Notes under the pieces: generated by a model
What the model was told of the DNA's origin: nothing
Database searches by the model: none
Seen by the model: the letters and a program-made list of their open reading frames with translations, nothing else
Shown here: positions 51,790 to 60,551 of the stretch, piece by piece
Position numbering within the stretch: the first letter of the stretch is position 1
Layout: the number at the start of each line of letters is the position of its first letter
Program-made: the position numbers and the translations under genes
DNA from: Clostridiales bacterium
Lineage (GTDB): Bacteria > Bacillota > Clostridia > Saccharofermentanales > Saccharofermentanaceae
NCBI GenBank assembly: GCA_017551865.1
Contig: JAFZKB010000020.1
Span: 1 to 64,000, forward strand
DNA: 64,000 bases
Reading direction: 5' to 3'

Positions 51790-52833
51790 TCAGTATCTGT
51801 ACTTCAGAAGTCTGTTACCATACATCTCGTTCTTCTCCGGATTTTCCTTTTCCCAGGAAGTAACGATCTCATTATACTTTTTCATAAGGAAGATCTCTTT
51901 CCCGATGAAAAAGCGCTTTTCGTTGTTACTGAATGCTTTTTTGAACTTGTAGAGCGGATCATCCGGTGACGAGGACGTCCCTCCGCCTAAATGGAACTCC
52001 CGGATCCCCTTCTCATGCATCTCGCAGGCGGCTTTCCAAAGGAGGAAATTATTCGCACCGAGGCTCGAGTAATTCCTGTCGCTTCCCTCGAGATGATAGT
52101 GACCGTAGCATTCTGAGAACATAAAGATCGCAGCACAGATGAGTTTCCCGTCTTTTCGGACGGTCCCAAGGAAAGCATTCTCCTTAAGTGAAACTCTCAG
52201 TTTTTCAAAATATGAATCGTCGAAGAAATAAAACTCATCTGCAGAAAGACGCTTCATGGTCTCTCTGTAAAGCGCGATAAATTCGTTATAGGAAGCAAAA
52301 TCGTATTCTGAAGCATATTTAAGATCGTTCTTCTCCGCTTTTCTAATCATGTTCCTGTTCTTCGAATTGATCTGCTTCGTCCAGATATCGTCAGGACTCT
52401 GCGTCGTATCAAAGGCGATCGTCTGTCGGTCATAGATCGTCTTGATGAATCGATCGGAATTCTTCTCAGACGGACGGATGTACTTTTCGTTCTGAAGCAA
52501 CGGATGAAATCTGGTAAAACCGCAAAGATACGACTGATCCTTTAAATAGTCGTAGATACCGTCAAAAGCGTCGTAGCACCAGCTGAGGTCATCGGTATTG
52601 GCAATCGGTCCGCCGTAGCCATACGCCGTCTCAAAGTCATAAAAGCCGTCCTTTTCTCCAGCGATAAACGGCATGAGCATGATCTTCCCATCTTCTTTTG
52701 CAACTGCGCAGCGCGCACGGCTTCCTTCCGCTTCATAAAGCCCGATATACTTCCTGCTGAAGTAGATATCTTTCTTTTCCGGCGGAAACTTATCTAAAAG
52801 TTCTTCCCAATTTTCCAGTATCTCAAATTCCAT
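51790..52833 (-). CDS. FemAB-like / GNAT-fold acyl or aminoacyl transferase
   Basis: 347 residues with the Acetyltransf_6/FemAB pattern: FETAYGYGGPIANTDD near residue 70, KQINSKNRNMIRKAEKNDLK (basic linker typical of Fem proteins) near 155, and a C-terminal GNAT half with HYHLEGSDRNYSSLGANNFL and REFHLGGG. Fem proteins transfer amino acids from tRNA; relatives in polysaccharide loci are annotated as acetyltransferases. In this operon it could supply the C4 N-acetylation (LegH role) or an aminoacyl decoration of the nonulosonic acid. Start at ATG 52833, overlapping the upstream gene by 11 bases; GTG 52845 is an alternative. Confidence 0.78.
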   Translation of the reverse strand: MEFEILENWEELLDKFPPEKKDIYFSRKYIGLYEAEGSRARCAVAKEDGKIMLMPFIAGEKDGFYDFETAYGYGGPIANTDDLSWCYDAFDGIYDYLKDQSYLCGFTRFHPLLQNEKYIRPSEKNSDRFIKTIYDRQTIAFDTTQSPDDIWTKQINSKNRNMIRKAEKNDLKYASEYDFASYNEFIALYRETMKRLSADEFYFFDDSYFEKLRVSLKENAFLGTVRKDGKLICAAIFMFSECYGHYHLEGSDRNYSSLGANNFLLWKAACEMHEKGIREFHLGGGTSSSPDDPLYKFKKAFSNNEKRFFIGKEIFLMKKYNEIVTSWEKENPEKNEMYGNRLLKYRY

Positions 52834-53833
52834 CTTTGATCTCACTCAGTATTCTCTCCATATCAGATTCATCATAACGCTGATCGATAATCAGTGACAA
52901 TTCGGTATCATATAATTCGTTTTCGCCCTGTGCATCTTTATCTTCGACCGGCCAGTGCACCGGGGCGAAGATATTCCTGCTGAAAAGATGACTCCGGAGC
53001 TTTTTCCTGTCGGACACGAAGATCGGGACGAAAAGCGGTGTCTTCTCCGCATTATAGATGAAAGGAATCCCCAGTTTCGCAAGGCCGTCGGAAAGCACCT
53101 GCGCATTCTTCTTTCTACTTTCTTTCACTTCATCGATATCGATCTTTGAAAGAAGCGAAACACCTGTGGCGGAAGCTTTATAGAGATATTCCTCATCCAT
53201 CATCTTCTCGCCTTTTTCCAGTAGATGCAGGAAAACTGATTCATCCATCATCCCCGGAAAGTTCTTTAGAAGATTTCCGGAAGTCTTGAAGCTTACATAT
53301 TTCGGTTCGTCTTGAAAAGATCCGGTCTCTTTTCTTCCAGTCCGGGCGATCACATCTGCGCCATCCGGAACAGAGAGCCACTTACGGTAACTCGTGAAGC
53401 AGTAATCGTAGTCCGGATCTTTTCCAAAAGAATAAAGATCCTGTACATCATCGACGATCACGACTGCACCGGGATTTAAAGATCTTACAACAGCTACTGT
53501 ATCCTTAAGATCGATCACGCCGAAATAGGAGATCAGGACAATAGCACAGCGTTTCCCGCAAATAGCATCCGAAAGAGAATCCTGCTGTGGAAGTAGATCC
53601 GGACCGATATGATAATGCGAAAAAGGGATCATGAGGCGCATCGGAACTTCAGATACCGAATAACAGAGATAATCCGGCAGGATCACTTCGTCGATATCGT
53701 CCCGAACCGCCTCAAGGATCGCGTAAAGGCAGGTCCTTCCCAAAGAATACCGGGAAGGAAGATCGTTACGTACCGGTCCTCTAAGGGTCGAGGTCAGGAT
53801 CGTAAATTCGCCGCCAATGACCTTCTCACTCAT
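52823..53833 (-). CDS. PLP-dependent aminotransferase-fold protein (DegT-like, diverged)
   Basis: 336 residues with an aminotransferase fold type I outline: SLGRTCLYAILEAV (cofactor phosphate region), IVIVDDVQDLYSFG-type strand with the Asp that binds the PLP nitrogen, and FTSYRKWLSVPDGADV with a lysine (SYRK) where the Schiff-base Lys belongs. It is more diverged than the LegC and RffA proteins also encoded here, so it is a third aminotransferase-like enzyme. Start at ATG 53833 (4-base overlap with legG); TTG 53842 is possible. Its role is not part of the known legionaminic pathway. Confidence 0.75.
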   Translation of the reverse strand: MSEKVIGGEFTILTSTLRGPVRNDLPSRYSLGRTCLYAILEAVRDDIDEVILPDYLCYSVSEVPMRLMIPFSHYHIGPDLLPQQDSLSDAICGKRCAIVLISYFGVIDLKDTVAVVRSLNPGAVVIVDDVQDLYSFGKDPDYDYCFTSYRKWLSVPDGADVIARTGRKETGSFQDEPKYVSFKTSGNLLKNFPGMMDESVFLHLLEKGEKMMDEEYLYKASATGVSLLSKIDIDEVKESRKKNAQVLSDGLAKLGIPFIYNAEKTPLFVPIFVSDRKKLRSHLFSRNIFAPVHWPVEDKDAQGENELYDTELSLIIDQRYDESDMERILSEIKDGI

Positions 53834-54948
53834 CTTCCCCAAAGCTCCTTTTTCAGGATCGAAATTATCTTCTCCGAGGTATGGCCGTCGCCCCAGTAAA
53901 AGTCCTTCTCAAAAGTATTCGAAGTCATGGCTTTTTCTATGGAATTACGGATCGATGATTCATCGGCCTCTGTCTGAAGCACATTGCTGCATAGGTGCCT
54001 TCCGCTCTGGCGGTCACCGATATTGATGACAGGGACTCCGAGCGCAGGCGCTTCCACAATTCCGCTACTGGAATTGCCGATCAGGAACTTTACCTGACGC
54101 ATAAAGCTCAGATATCTTCTATTTCCAAGTGAAGGAACGGCCTTGAACTTCGAAGGCATCTCTCTGGCAACAGATTCAAGAAAATCGTTGATCTCCCTGC
54201 CGCCGAAATCGGCATTCGAATATGTAAGAACAGTCGTCACGCCGGACAGATCTTTGAGAGAGGAAATAGAGGATCTTACCGCATTAAGGTTATACTCCAG
54301 GTCTTTTTTCGTCTCCGCATGGTATGTAAAGAGTACCCAGTCCGTATCGGAAGAGATCCCGAGATCTTCTGACAGCTCTTCTCTGCTCATCAGGTCTTCT
54401 CTGTAAAAAGAATCAAGGCCAGGCTCGCCTACAGCCCAGACATGCTCAGCGGACCCTCTCATGCGGATAATGTTGTCTGCACTTTCTGAGATCCCAGGAA
54501 AATGGTAATCGGAAAGCATAGTCACGGCATTGCGGATACCGTCGTCGATTGCTCCGCCGGTTACGTCTCCGCCAGAAATATGAATGACCGGAATGCGCAT
54601 AACAAATGCCGCATTCACGATTGGAAGTAGCTCATAGCGGTCACCTAAAACGGCGACATAGTCAGGAGAGAGCTTCTCAAAAGCATGTGCCATACCCTCA
54701 CCCATTCTTCCCATGGAAGCGGCGATGGTCGCCTTGGAACTCGTATTCAGTTTACAGTCGACGATCTCATCGATGGGAAAGCCGTCCTGCCTGATGATAT
54801 CGATGGTATGTCCCTGCTCCGGGAGAAGATGGGCACCTGTGACTATGACCTGAAGTGTGAATTCCGAAGAAGCATCCACTTCCTTCATGAGCCATTTCAG
54901 AAGTCCGTATTCCGATCGTGTCGCAGTGACAAAACAGATCTTTTTCAT
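53830..54948 (-). CDS. legG: UDP-N-acetylglucosamine 2-epimerase family, hydrolysing (LegG/NeuC)
   Basis: 372 residues. Opens an activated diacetamido sugar at C2 with loss of the nucleotide, giving the mannose-configured hexose used by LegI. Motifs are FVTATRSEYGLLKWLM, VTGAHLLPEQGHT, VLGDRYELLPIVNAAFV, HISGGDVTGGAIDD and the C-terminal IGNSSSGIVEAPALGVPVINIGDRQSGR. GGAGAGG is just ahead of the ATG. LegG versus NeuC is decided by the neighbours, not the sequence alone. Confidence 0.93.
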   Translation of the reverse strand: MKKICFVTATRSEYGLLKWLMKEVDASSEFTLQVIVTGAHLLPEQGHTIDIIRQDGFPIDEIVDCKLNTSSKATIAASMGRMGEGMAHAFEKLSPDYVAVLGDRYELLPIVNAAFVMRIPVIHISGGDVTGGAIDDGIRNAVTMLSDYHFPGISESADNIIRMRGSAEHVWAVGEPGLDSFYREDLMSREELSEDLGISSDTDWVLFTYHAETKKDLEYNLNAVRSSISSLKDLSGVTTVLTYSNADFGGREINDFLESVAREMPSKFKAVPSLGNRRYLSFMRQVKFLIGNSSSGIVEAPALGVPVINIGDRQSGRHLCSNVLQTEADESSIRNSIEKAMTSNTFEKDFYWGDGHTSEKIISILKKELWGR

Positions 54949-54967
54949 AGCCTCTCCTTCATCAAAA

Positions 54968-55681
54968 TCAGGAACGATCCTTCTTACTTAAGATCAGTTC
55001 CGCAAATGCAAAATCCAGTTCTACATCGATATCGATAGACCGCTCACGCGGCATGATATAGGCGTAGCAGCGCTCTTTGAACATATCTGCGTCTTCTTTT
55101 CTCAGAAGCTCCCGTTTCAGAAGATAGATCGCACCGTTTTCCCTATAATAGGTCGGCAGCGACTGACGCGGCATATCGCTGTATTCATTAAAGAAGTTTT
55201 CCATCGAAAGGTCATCCGGAAGTGTATTCGACCAAAGCGGCGAATGGTCCATCTCAGTAAGAGATTCGATGACGAGCGCGTCTTTTTCCTGCATCAGGGA
55301 GATCGCAGAAAGGATATCCTCTTTTGTCCTAAGCGGAGACGTCGGCTGAAGGAGCATGACTTCATCGAAGACTTCGCCTTCTTCTTCAAATCGCAAAAGG
55401 ACCTCTCTTACGACGTCCCAGGAACCCGCGTGATCGGAAGCATTCTCGGAAGATCTCAGAAAATGCGCATCGGCGCCGTTTTCGATCGCAATCTTCGCAT
55501 ACTTTTCCGAATCAGTAGATACGAAAACTCTGGCAAAAGCTCCGCTCGAAATAGCCGCCTCAATGGAATAGGCCATCAGGGGCTTTCCTGAAAGAAGTTT
55601 GATATTCTTATCGGGAAGACCCTTCGATCCGGATCTGGCCGGAATGATCGCTATTCTTTTTACACTTTCAGAATCAGCCAT
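54968..55681 (-). CDS. legF: CMP-nonulosonic acid cytidylyltransferase (LegF/NeuA)
   Basis: 237 residues. Activates the nonulosonic acid with CTP. Motifs are IAIIPARSGSKGLPDKNIK (nucleotide binding), GKPLMAYSIEAAISS, VMLLQPTSPLRTKEDI and RSIDIDVELDFAFAEL near the end. The acid is named legionaminic by context. AAGGTG precedes the ATG. Confidence 0.93.
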   Translation of the reverse strand: MADSESVKRIAIIPARSGSKGLPDKNIKLLSGKPLMAYSIEAAISSGAFARVFVSTDSEKYAKIAIENGADAHFLRSSENASDHAGSWDVVREVLLRFEEEGEVFDEVMLLQPTSPLRTKEDILSAISLMQEKDALVIESLTEMDHSPLWSNTLPDDLSMENFFNEYSDMPRQSLPTYYRENGAIYLLKRELLRKEDADMFKERCYAYIMPRERSIDIDVELDFAFAELILSKKDRS

Positions 55682-55689
55682 TTTTCACC

Positions 55690-56742
55690 TTACTTTTCTC
55701 CGTAGAGTTTCTTTCTCATCTTTTCGAGTTCGGGAAGCTGGCCCATATCCATCCAGTCCTTTTCACTTACCGGAAATACTGCTACCTTCTTTCCCTTCTT
55801 CATCTGCTCTTCCACAATATCCGGAAAACCGACGGATACACCATCCGGGATCTCATCGATCACTTCCGGTTCCACGATATAAATGCCGGTATTTGCCAGA
55901 AAAGATACTTCCGGCTTTTCCTTCATTTCTTCGATCCTGCCGTTGACGCCCATCTCGACGACACCATACGGTATCGCGATGTTCTTATAGGCACAGATCA
56001 TGGTGATCAAATTTCCGCTTTCTTTATGGAACTTCAGGATGCTCTCATAATTGGCTGTCAGCAGCGCATCGCAGTTGGCGAAGAAGAATGTGGAATCGAT
56101 CTTCCCTTTAAGAAGAGATAAACCGCCGCCGGTTCCAAGAGGCTTTTCCTCATCGTACCAGGAGATATCGTAGTCATTCTCGTTATCTGCAAAATACGCC
56201 TTCATGAGTTCCTTTTTATAGTTGACGATGATATGGAAATCCCTGCAGTCATAGGACTGGTATTCCTTCATGATCATCTCGATGATCGGAAGCTCACCGA
56301 CCGGGATCAGGGGCTTGGGAAGGACTCTTGTAAAAGGATCGAGCCTTGTGCCCTTACCGCCGGCGTTGATCACGACCGGAACCTGAAGAGAGGCTCTCGG
56401 ACGGTTATCGGAATCTTCTCCGACATAGATATCACAAATGACGTTACTTTCATCCACGATCGGAATGGCAACGAAGTTTTTCTTATGATAAAGGCTCTTC
56501 GCTTCACTTTCGTTCCTTGCGACTTTCGGATCTTTGTTTAAGGCAGAGATCACAGGATCTTCGAGTTTCCCGCCGGAAAGAAGGTATCTTCTTATATCGC
56601 CGTCAGTCAGGCAGCCTATCAGGCAGGCATTTTCATCCGTGACAAAAAGGATACCGCAGCTGTTTTTATCGATGAGACGCATGGCATCAACTATGCTGAG
56701 TCGATCTGATCCTAAAAATTCGCTCATACTGTTCTTATCCAT
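55690..56742 (-). CDS. ptmE: Nucleotidyltransferase with N-terminal CBS pair (PtmE-like)
   Basis: 350 residues: two CBS domains (about 1-115, with GILFVTDENACLIGCLTDGD and FVAIPIVDESNVI), then a sugar-1-phosphate nucleotidyltransferase domain beginning VVINAGGKGTRLDPFTRVLPKPLIPVG. This fusion is the layout of Campylobacter PtmE, the glucosamine-1-phosphate guanylyltransferase that starts legionaminic acid synthesis on GDP sugars. Start at ATG 56742: GGAG lies 8 bases upstream; the longer frame to 56796 runs into legC. The 8-base overlap with legC and the legB/C/G/I/F neighbours support the role. Confidence 0.88.
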   Translation of the reverse strand: MDKNSMSEFLGSDRLSIVDAMRLIDKNSCGILFVTDENACLIGCLTDGDIRRYLLSGGKLEDPVISALNKDPKVARNESEAKSLYHKKNFVAIPIVDESNVICDIYVGEDSDNRPRASLQVPVVINAGGKGTRLDPFTRVLPKPLIPVGELPIIEMIMKEYQSYDCRDFHIIVNYKKELMKAYFADNENDYDISWYDEEKPLGTGGGLSLLKGKIDSTFFFANCDALLTANYESILKFHKESGNLITMICAYKNIAIPYGVVEMGVNGRIEEMKEKPEVSFLANTGIYIVEPEVIDEIPDGVSVGFPDIVEEQMKKGKKVAVFPVSEKDWMDMGQLPELEKMRKKLYGEK

Positions 56743-57913
56743 TGGCCAGCTCCTTAAACAAACTCTTGATCTCTTCTGCAACATAACGGATCTCATCTTC
56801 CGTGATGCTGGTGCTACATGGAATATTCAGGATACGTTCCGCATAATATGGTGCTTTTTCCAGTTTATATGTGATCTCGTTCTCGTACGGTTTCTGCTCA
56901 TTGATCAGTCCCCAGATCGCACGGGTCTGGATCCCTTTCTTATCGAGAGCGAGGATAATGTCTCTCATAGATGCGGTGATACGGGTTCTGTCGATCTTTA
57001 AAGAATAGAACCACTTGTTCGATTCTGTACCTTCACGGAAAGGCATGAGCTCGCAAAGGTCAAATCCTTCGAAAAGCTCCCTGTACATCTCATAATTCTG
57101 CTGCTTTCTTACGATAAACTCCGGAAGTTCTTCAACCTGGGCCACCCCGAGCGCCGCCTGAAGATTCGTCATGCGGTAGTTATATCCGACCTCATCATGG
57201 ATATAATAATGCGGGTCGGTCTTTGCCTGCGTGGAAAGGAAACGCATATGATCGACGACTTCCGGCTTATTGGCAGTTACCGCACCGCCGCCGCCCGTCG
57301 TGATGATCTTATTTCCGTTAAAGCTGTAGGCACCGAAATCACCGATCGTGCCTGCATATTTCCCTTTAAACTTTCCTTCGGTATAGTGCGTACCGAGAGC
57401 TTCCGTAGAATCCTCGATCACGCGAATATTATATTTTTCGGCGATCTCCATGATCGCTTCCATATCCGCCATATTTCCGAAAACATGAACCACAACGAGA
57501 GCTCTTACGATTTTTCCCTGATAGGTAAGATGTCCGTCAGCAAACTCGCATTCATTCTCGCAGAACTCAGAAAGCTTCACCGGATCGAGGCAGAAGCTGT
57601 CATCGCAGTCGATAAAGACCGGAGTAGCAAACTGATACTTTACCGGGTTTACTGCGGCAATAAAGGTAAGCGGTGGAACTAATACAATATCGCCAGGTAC
57701 CACCTTCGCTTCGACAAGCGAAAGATGAAGTGCCGAAGTACCGCTCTGACAGGCCGCCACATTCTCCGTATGCAGGAAAGTGGCAAGGTCCTTTTCCAGA
57801 CGGGTAATAAATGCACCGCCAGTGGATACCCAGCCCTGATCTACGGCCTCATCTACGTACTTTTTCTCATTTCCCTCAAAATTCGGTATCGAAAGAGGAA
57901 TATATGCACACAT
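56735..57913 (-). CDS. legC: Nucleotide-sugar aminotransferase (LegC-like)
   Basis: 392 residues of the DegT/DnrJ/EryC1/StrS family. In the legionaminic pathway LegC aminates the C4 keto group of the LegB product. Motifs are IPLSIPNFEGNEKKYVDEAV, QSGTSALHLSL, EDSTEALGT and AYSFNGNKIITTGGGGAV with the PLP lysine in NGNK. Predicted to follow LegB and precede an acetyltransferase step. Confidence 0.9.
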   Translation of the reverse strand: MCAYIPLSIPNFEGNEKKYVDEAVDQGWVSTGGAFITRLEKDLATFLHTENVAACQSGTSALHLSLVEAKVVPGDIVLVPPLTFIAAVNPVKYQFATPVFIDCDDSFCLDPVKLSEFCENECEFADGHLTYQGKIVRALVVVHVFGNMADMEAIMEIAEKYNIRVIEDSTEALGTHYTEGKFKGKYAGTIGDFGAYSFNGNKIITTGGGGAVTANKPEVVDHMRFLSTQAKTDPHYYIHDEVGYNYRMTNLQAALGVAQVEELPEFIVRKQQNYEMYRELFEGFDLCELMPFREGTESNKWFYSLKIDRTRITASMRDIILALDKKGIQTRAIWGLINEQKPYENEITYKLEKAPYYAERILNIPCSTSITEDEIRYVAEEIKSLFKELANG

Positions 57914-57934
57914 CTTATTAATTGTCCTTTCAAA

Positions 57935-59143
57935 TTACATCTTACTGTCGAGGCTCTTTCCGGTCTCGATATGTTCAAAGTTCGGAAGATAGTCCTTAAG
58001 GATACTGACGATCTTTTCCTTCGTTGTTTTCTCTGCTTCAAAAGCACTTCTCAGGCGGCTGCACAGCTCATCGACCTTGGCCTTATCCGGGATCTCTTTT
58101 CCTGTGATCACGCCGAGCGCGGAAAAGCGATCCATATCCGCTGTCTCTGTATCTGTAACGAACTCCTCAAACGGCTTCTCACCGGAGGTGTCGGATACGG
58201 AATAATGCACCGGATACGATGTTGAACCGTTCTTAAGCGCAACGGCTTTCTCGATCGCTTCCTGATCTGAAGCACACTTTTCGACCGTGAAACCGTGCTC
58301 CTCAATAAGGGCAGTTGCGATTGCGTCAAAGGTCATCATCTGCGCCTCTTCAAGTTTCGGGAAAAAGATTGCTCTGTTCTCCCCAAGCATGCAGGAAAGC
58401 ATACAGATCTGACCCGATTCTTCCGGAGATACGAAATATCTTTTTACATCGGAAGGTGCAGATATCGGCTGAAGCTTCGAGATACGGGCCAGACAGCCGG
58501 CCGGAAGCGATCCGTTCGAAAATGCCACATTGGCAAATCTTGCGGTCTTTACAGGGAACTTATCGGAATAGCTGAAGATCAGGTCTTCCATCACGCGCTT
58601 GGATGCGCCCATGATATTTACCGGATTTGCTGCTTTATCCGTAGATACACAGAAATACTCTTCTGGTGGATACTGCGAAAGCAGATCCAGAAGACCCTTG
58701 GCATGAAGGATATTGTTCTGGATCAGGGCTTCTACGGAATAGATGTCCTTTTCGGACCTTACATGTTTATGGGCAGAAAAATTCCCGACGATCTCAAAGC
58801 CGCCTCTTTCTCTAAACATCTTTTCAAATACAGGCGATGCGAAATCCATCGGATACGGGATATAGTCGTCCGGGACATACATGCCGGCGGTGGAACGAAG
58901 ATCACGCGTCAGTTCGGCCAGCGCATTTTCGTTCGTATCTACCACGACCAGTGTTCTCGGTTCAAAAGGCAGTATGGCGCGGATAAAGGAAGATCCGATA
59001 CTTCCGGCACCACCGATCACGAGTACGGACTTTCCTTTGATCTTCTTAGTTAATTCTTCCCTGTTCTTATCGATATCGGAAAGAAACATGGAACGCTCTC
59101 TCTTCGTTACGTATTTCGAGATAAACTGTTCAAGATTAAACAT
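57935..59143 (-). CDS. legB: Nucleotide-sugar 4,6-dehydratase (LegB-like, SDR)
   Basis: 402 residues of the polysaccharide-biosynthesis SDR type (CapD/FlaA1-related but soluble). It has an N-terminal helical lead, NAD motif VLVIGGAGSIGSSF, SAHKHVRSEKD, and the active-site region VSTDKAANPVNIMGASKRVMED. In Campylobacter the Cj1319 product LegB converts GDP-GlcNAc to the 4-keto-6-deoxy sugar. The set legB-legC-ptmE in a row matches that route. Overlaps the flippase gene by 8 bases. Confidence 0.9.
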   Translation of the reverse strand: MFNLEQFISKYVTKRERSMFLSDIDKNREELTKKIKGKSVLVIGGAGSIGSSFIRAILPFEPRTLVVVDTNENALAELTRDLRSTAGMYVPDDYIPYPMDFASPVFEKMFRERGGFEIVGNFSAHKHVRSEKDIYSVEALIQNNILHAKGLLDLLSQYPPEEYFCVSTDKAANPVNIMGASKRVMEDLIFSYSDKFPVKTARFANVAFSNGSLPAGCLARISKLQPISAPSDVKRYFVSPEESGQICMLSCMLGENRAIFFPKLEEAQMMTFDAIATALIEEHGFTVEKCASDQEAIEKAVALKNGSTSYPVHYSVSDTSGEKPFEEFVTDTETADMDRFSALGVITGKEIPDKAKVDELCSRLRSAFEAEKTTKEKIVSILKDYLPNFEHIETGKSLDSKM

Positions 59144-60551
59144 TCTTCTTCCCTTTCACTAACTGAATGAAAACATCCTTATTCTTAATAATACCACATA
59201 TGAGGGCGATGGTATAAAGCCCGCCGAGCACGTATCTGAGGACCGAAAGGACATAAAGGTAATTGACACCTAAAGTTACAACGAGCGATACGCCGGCGGC
59301 GGCAAATACGATCTTATATGGATATACTTCATGAAGTTTATAGACGAAGACTAAGAGCATATGGGAAAGCAAAAGCCATGCGAATCCGGCCAGGGTCGTA
59401 TATGCTGCAGCAATAAATCCGTATCTCGGTATGAAGATTGCATTCAGCACATAGTTGAGAATTGCCGCAGAGGCACTGGCAAAAGCCATTCCTATCGTTT
59501 TCTTGCTGAACTGTTCGACATTCACGAACATCGTATAAAGGAACTGGAAAATGCATCCGCAGGCGACCGGCGGCATGACATAAAGAGCGACGAGATAAGG
59601 CTTGCCGCCCATGATATAAAGAGCTTCCGGTGCAAAGATAATGAGCATGAATGCAAGAGATACGAAGATCAGGATGTATTTTACCGAAAAATCACGGATA
59701 TCCTTATACTTCTTCTCGTGAAGCTTCTTCCCGAGCCATGGGGCGAAAGCGGAATTGAGAGAAACGATCAGGATCGTCACCAGCGAGCCGCATGTATATG
59801 CAAGGCTGTAAACGGCATTATCTTCTTCTCCGCAGATGCGAAGGATCATGTTCTTATCCATCGAGTTAAGAAGCGACATCGAAAGAAGATGCGGGATATA
59901 CGGTAGACAGATCTTGATGGCATACTTCCAGTATTTTGTCGTGATGTGCTTTCCGTTTTTCAATATGACGAAATAAAGAACAAAACCTACAAGGATCGTC
60001 GGGATCAAAGAACCAACGATACGTCCCGTCAGACGGTCATCCATCGTCGTTACGAGCAGGACGGAAAGCAATGTGGTACCAACTGTAACCAGACATCCAA
60101 GGAAAACGGACATCTTATAGCGGTAATAATACTGCTCTCTGGCCTGAAACATGTTCACCGCCGGAAGAAAAACGATATATACGAGAATACAGTTCATATA
60201 GGACCTATCGATGAGCATCACGGACGCAAGGACCGGATACAGAAGGTTCAATGCCAGGATCGCGATCATGGACGAGAGCGTACTTAACGACAGAACGGAA
60301 AGGATATACTCGTCAAAGGACTTTTCATACTCATATCTCGCGCTGATAAATGTACTGTCGAGATTTAAAGTGATCACGATCGTCAGGACACTAAGAACCG
60401 CGGTGAAGTTGTTATAGTTTCCGAATTCACCTTTCGTAAGAATACGCGCAAAAATCGGCGTCGTAATGATACCGATACTTCGCATCAGGAAGTTCGAAAC
60501 GGTATACCAGGCACCGGCTTTTAATGCTTTATTCCCCGTATTACTGCTCAT
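59136..60551 (-). CDS. Wzx-like oligosaccharide flippase
   Basis: 471 residues with about fourteen membrane segments, MATE/Wzx superfamily (NKALKAGAWYTVSNFLMRSIG start, APALYIMGG-type loop later). Predicted to flip the undecaprenyl-linked repeat unit that carries the nonulosonic acid. It overlaps wzy by 11 bases and legB by 8, within the legionaminic operon. Confidence 0.88.
   Translation of the reverse strand: MSSNTGNKALKAGAWYTVSNFLMRSIGIITTPIFARILTKGEFGNYNNFTAVLSVLTIVITLNLDSTFISARYEYEKSFDEYILSVLSLSTLSSMIAILALNLLYPVLASVMLIDRSYMNCILVYIVFLPAVNMFQAREQYYYRYKMSVFLGCLVTVGTTLLSVLLVTTMDDRLTGRIVGSLIPTILVGFVLYFVILKNGKHITTKYWKYAIKICLPYIPHLLSMSLLNSMDKNMILRICGEEDNAVYSLAYTCGSLVTILIVSLNSAFAPWLGKKLHEKKYKDIRDFSVKYILIFVSLAFMLIIFAPEALYIMGGKPYLVALYVMPPVACGCIFQFLYTMFVNVEQFSKKTIGMAFASASAAILNYVLNAIFIPRYGFIAAAYTTLAGFAWLLLSHMLLVFVYKLHEVYPYKIVFAAAGVSLVVTLGVNYLYVLSVLRYVLGGLYTIALICGIIKNKDVFIQLVKGKKNV

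Noticed and set aside
50766..55681. N-acetylneuraminic acid (Neu5Ac) pathway
   Set aside because: neuA/B/C-like genes alone would fit, but ptmE, legB and legC in the same operon are specific to the legionaminic route.
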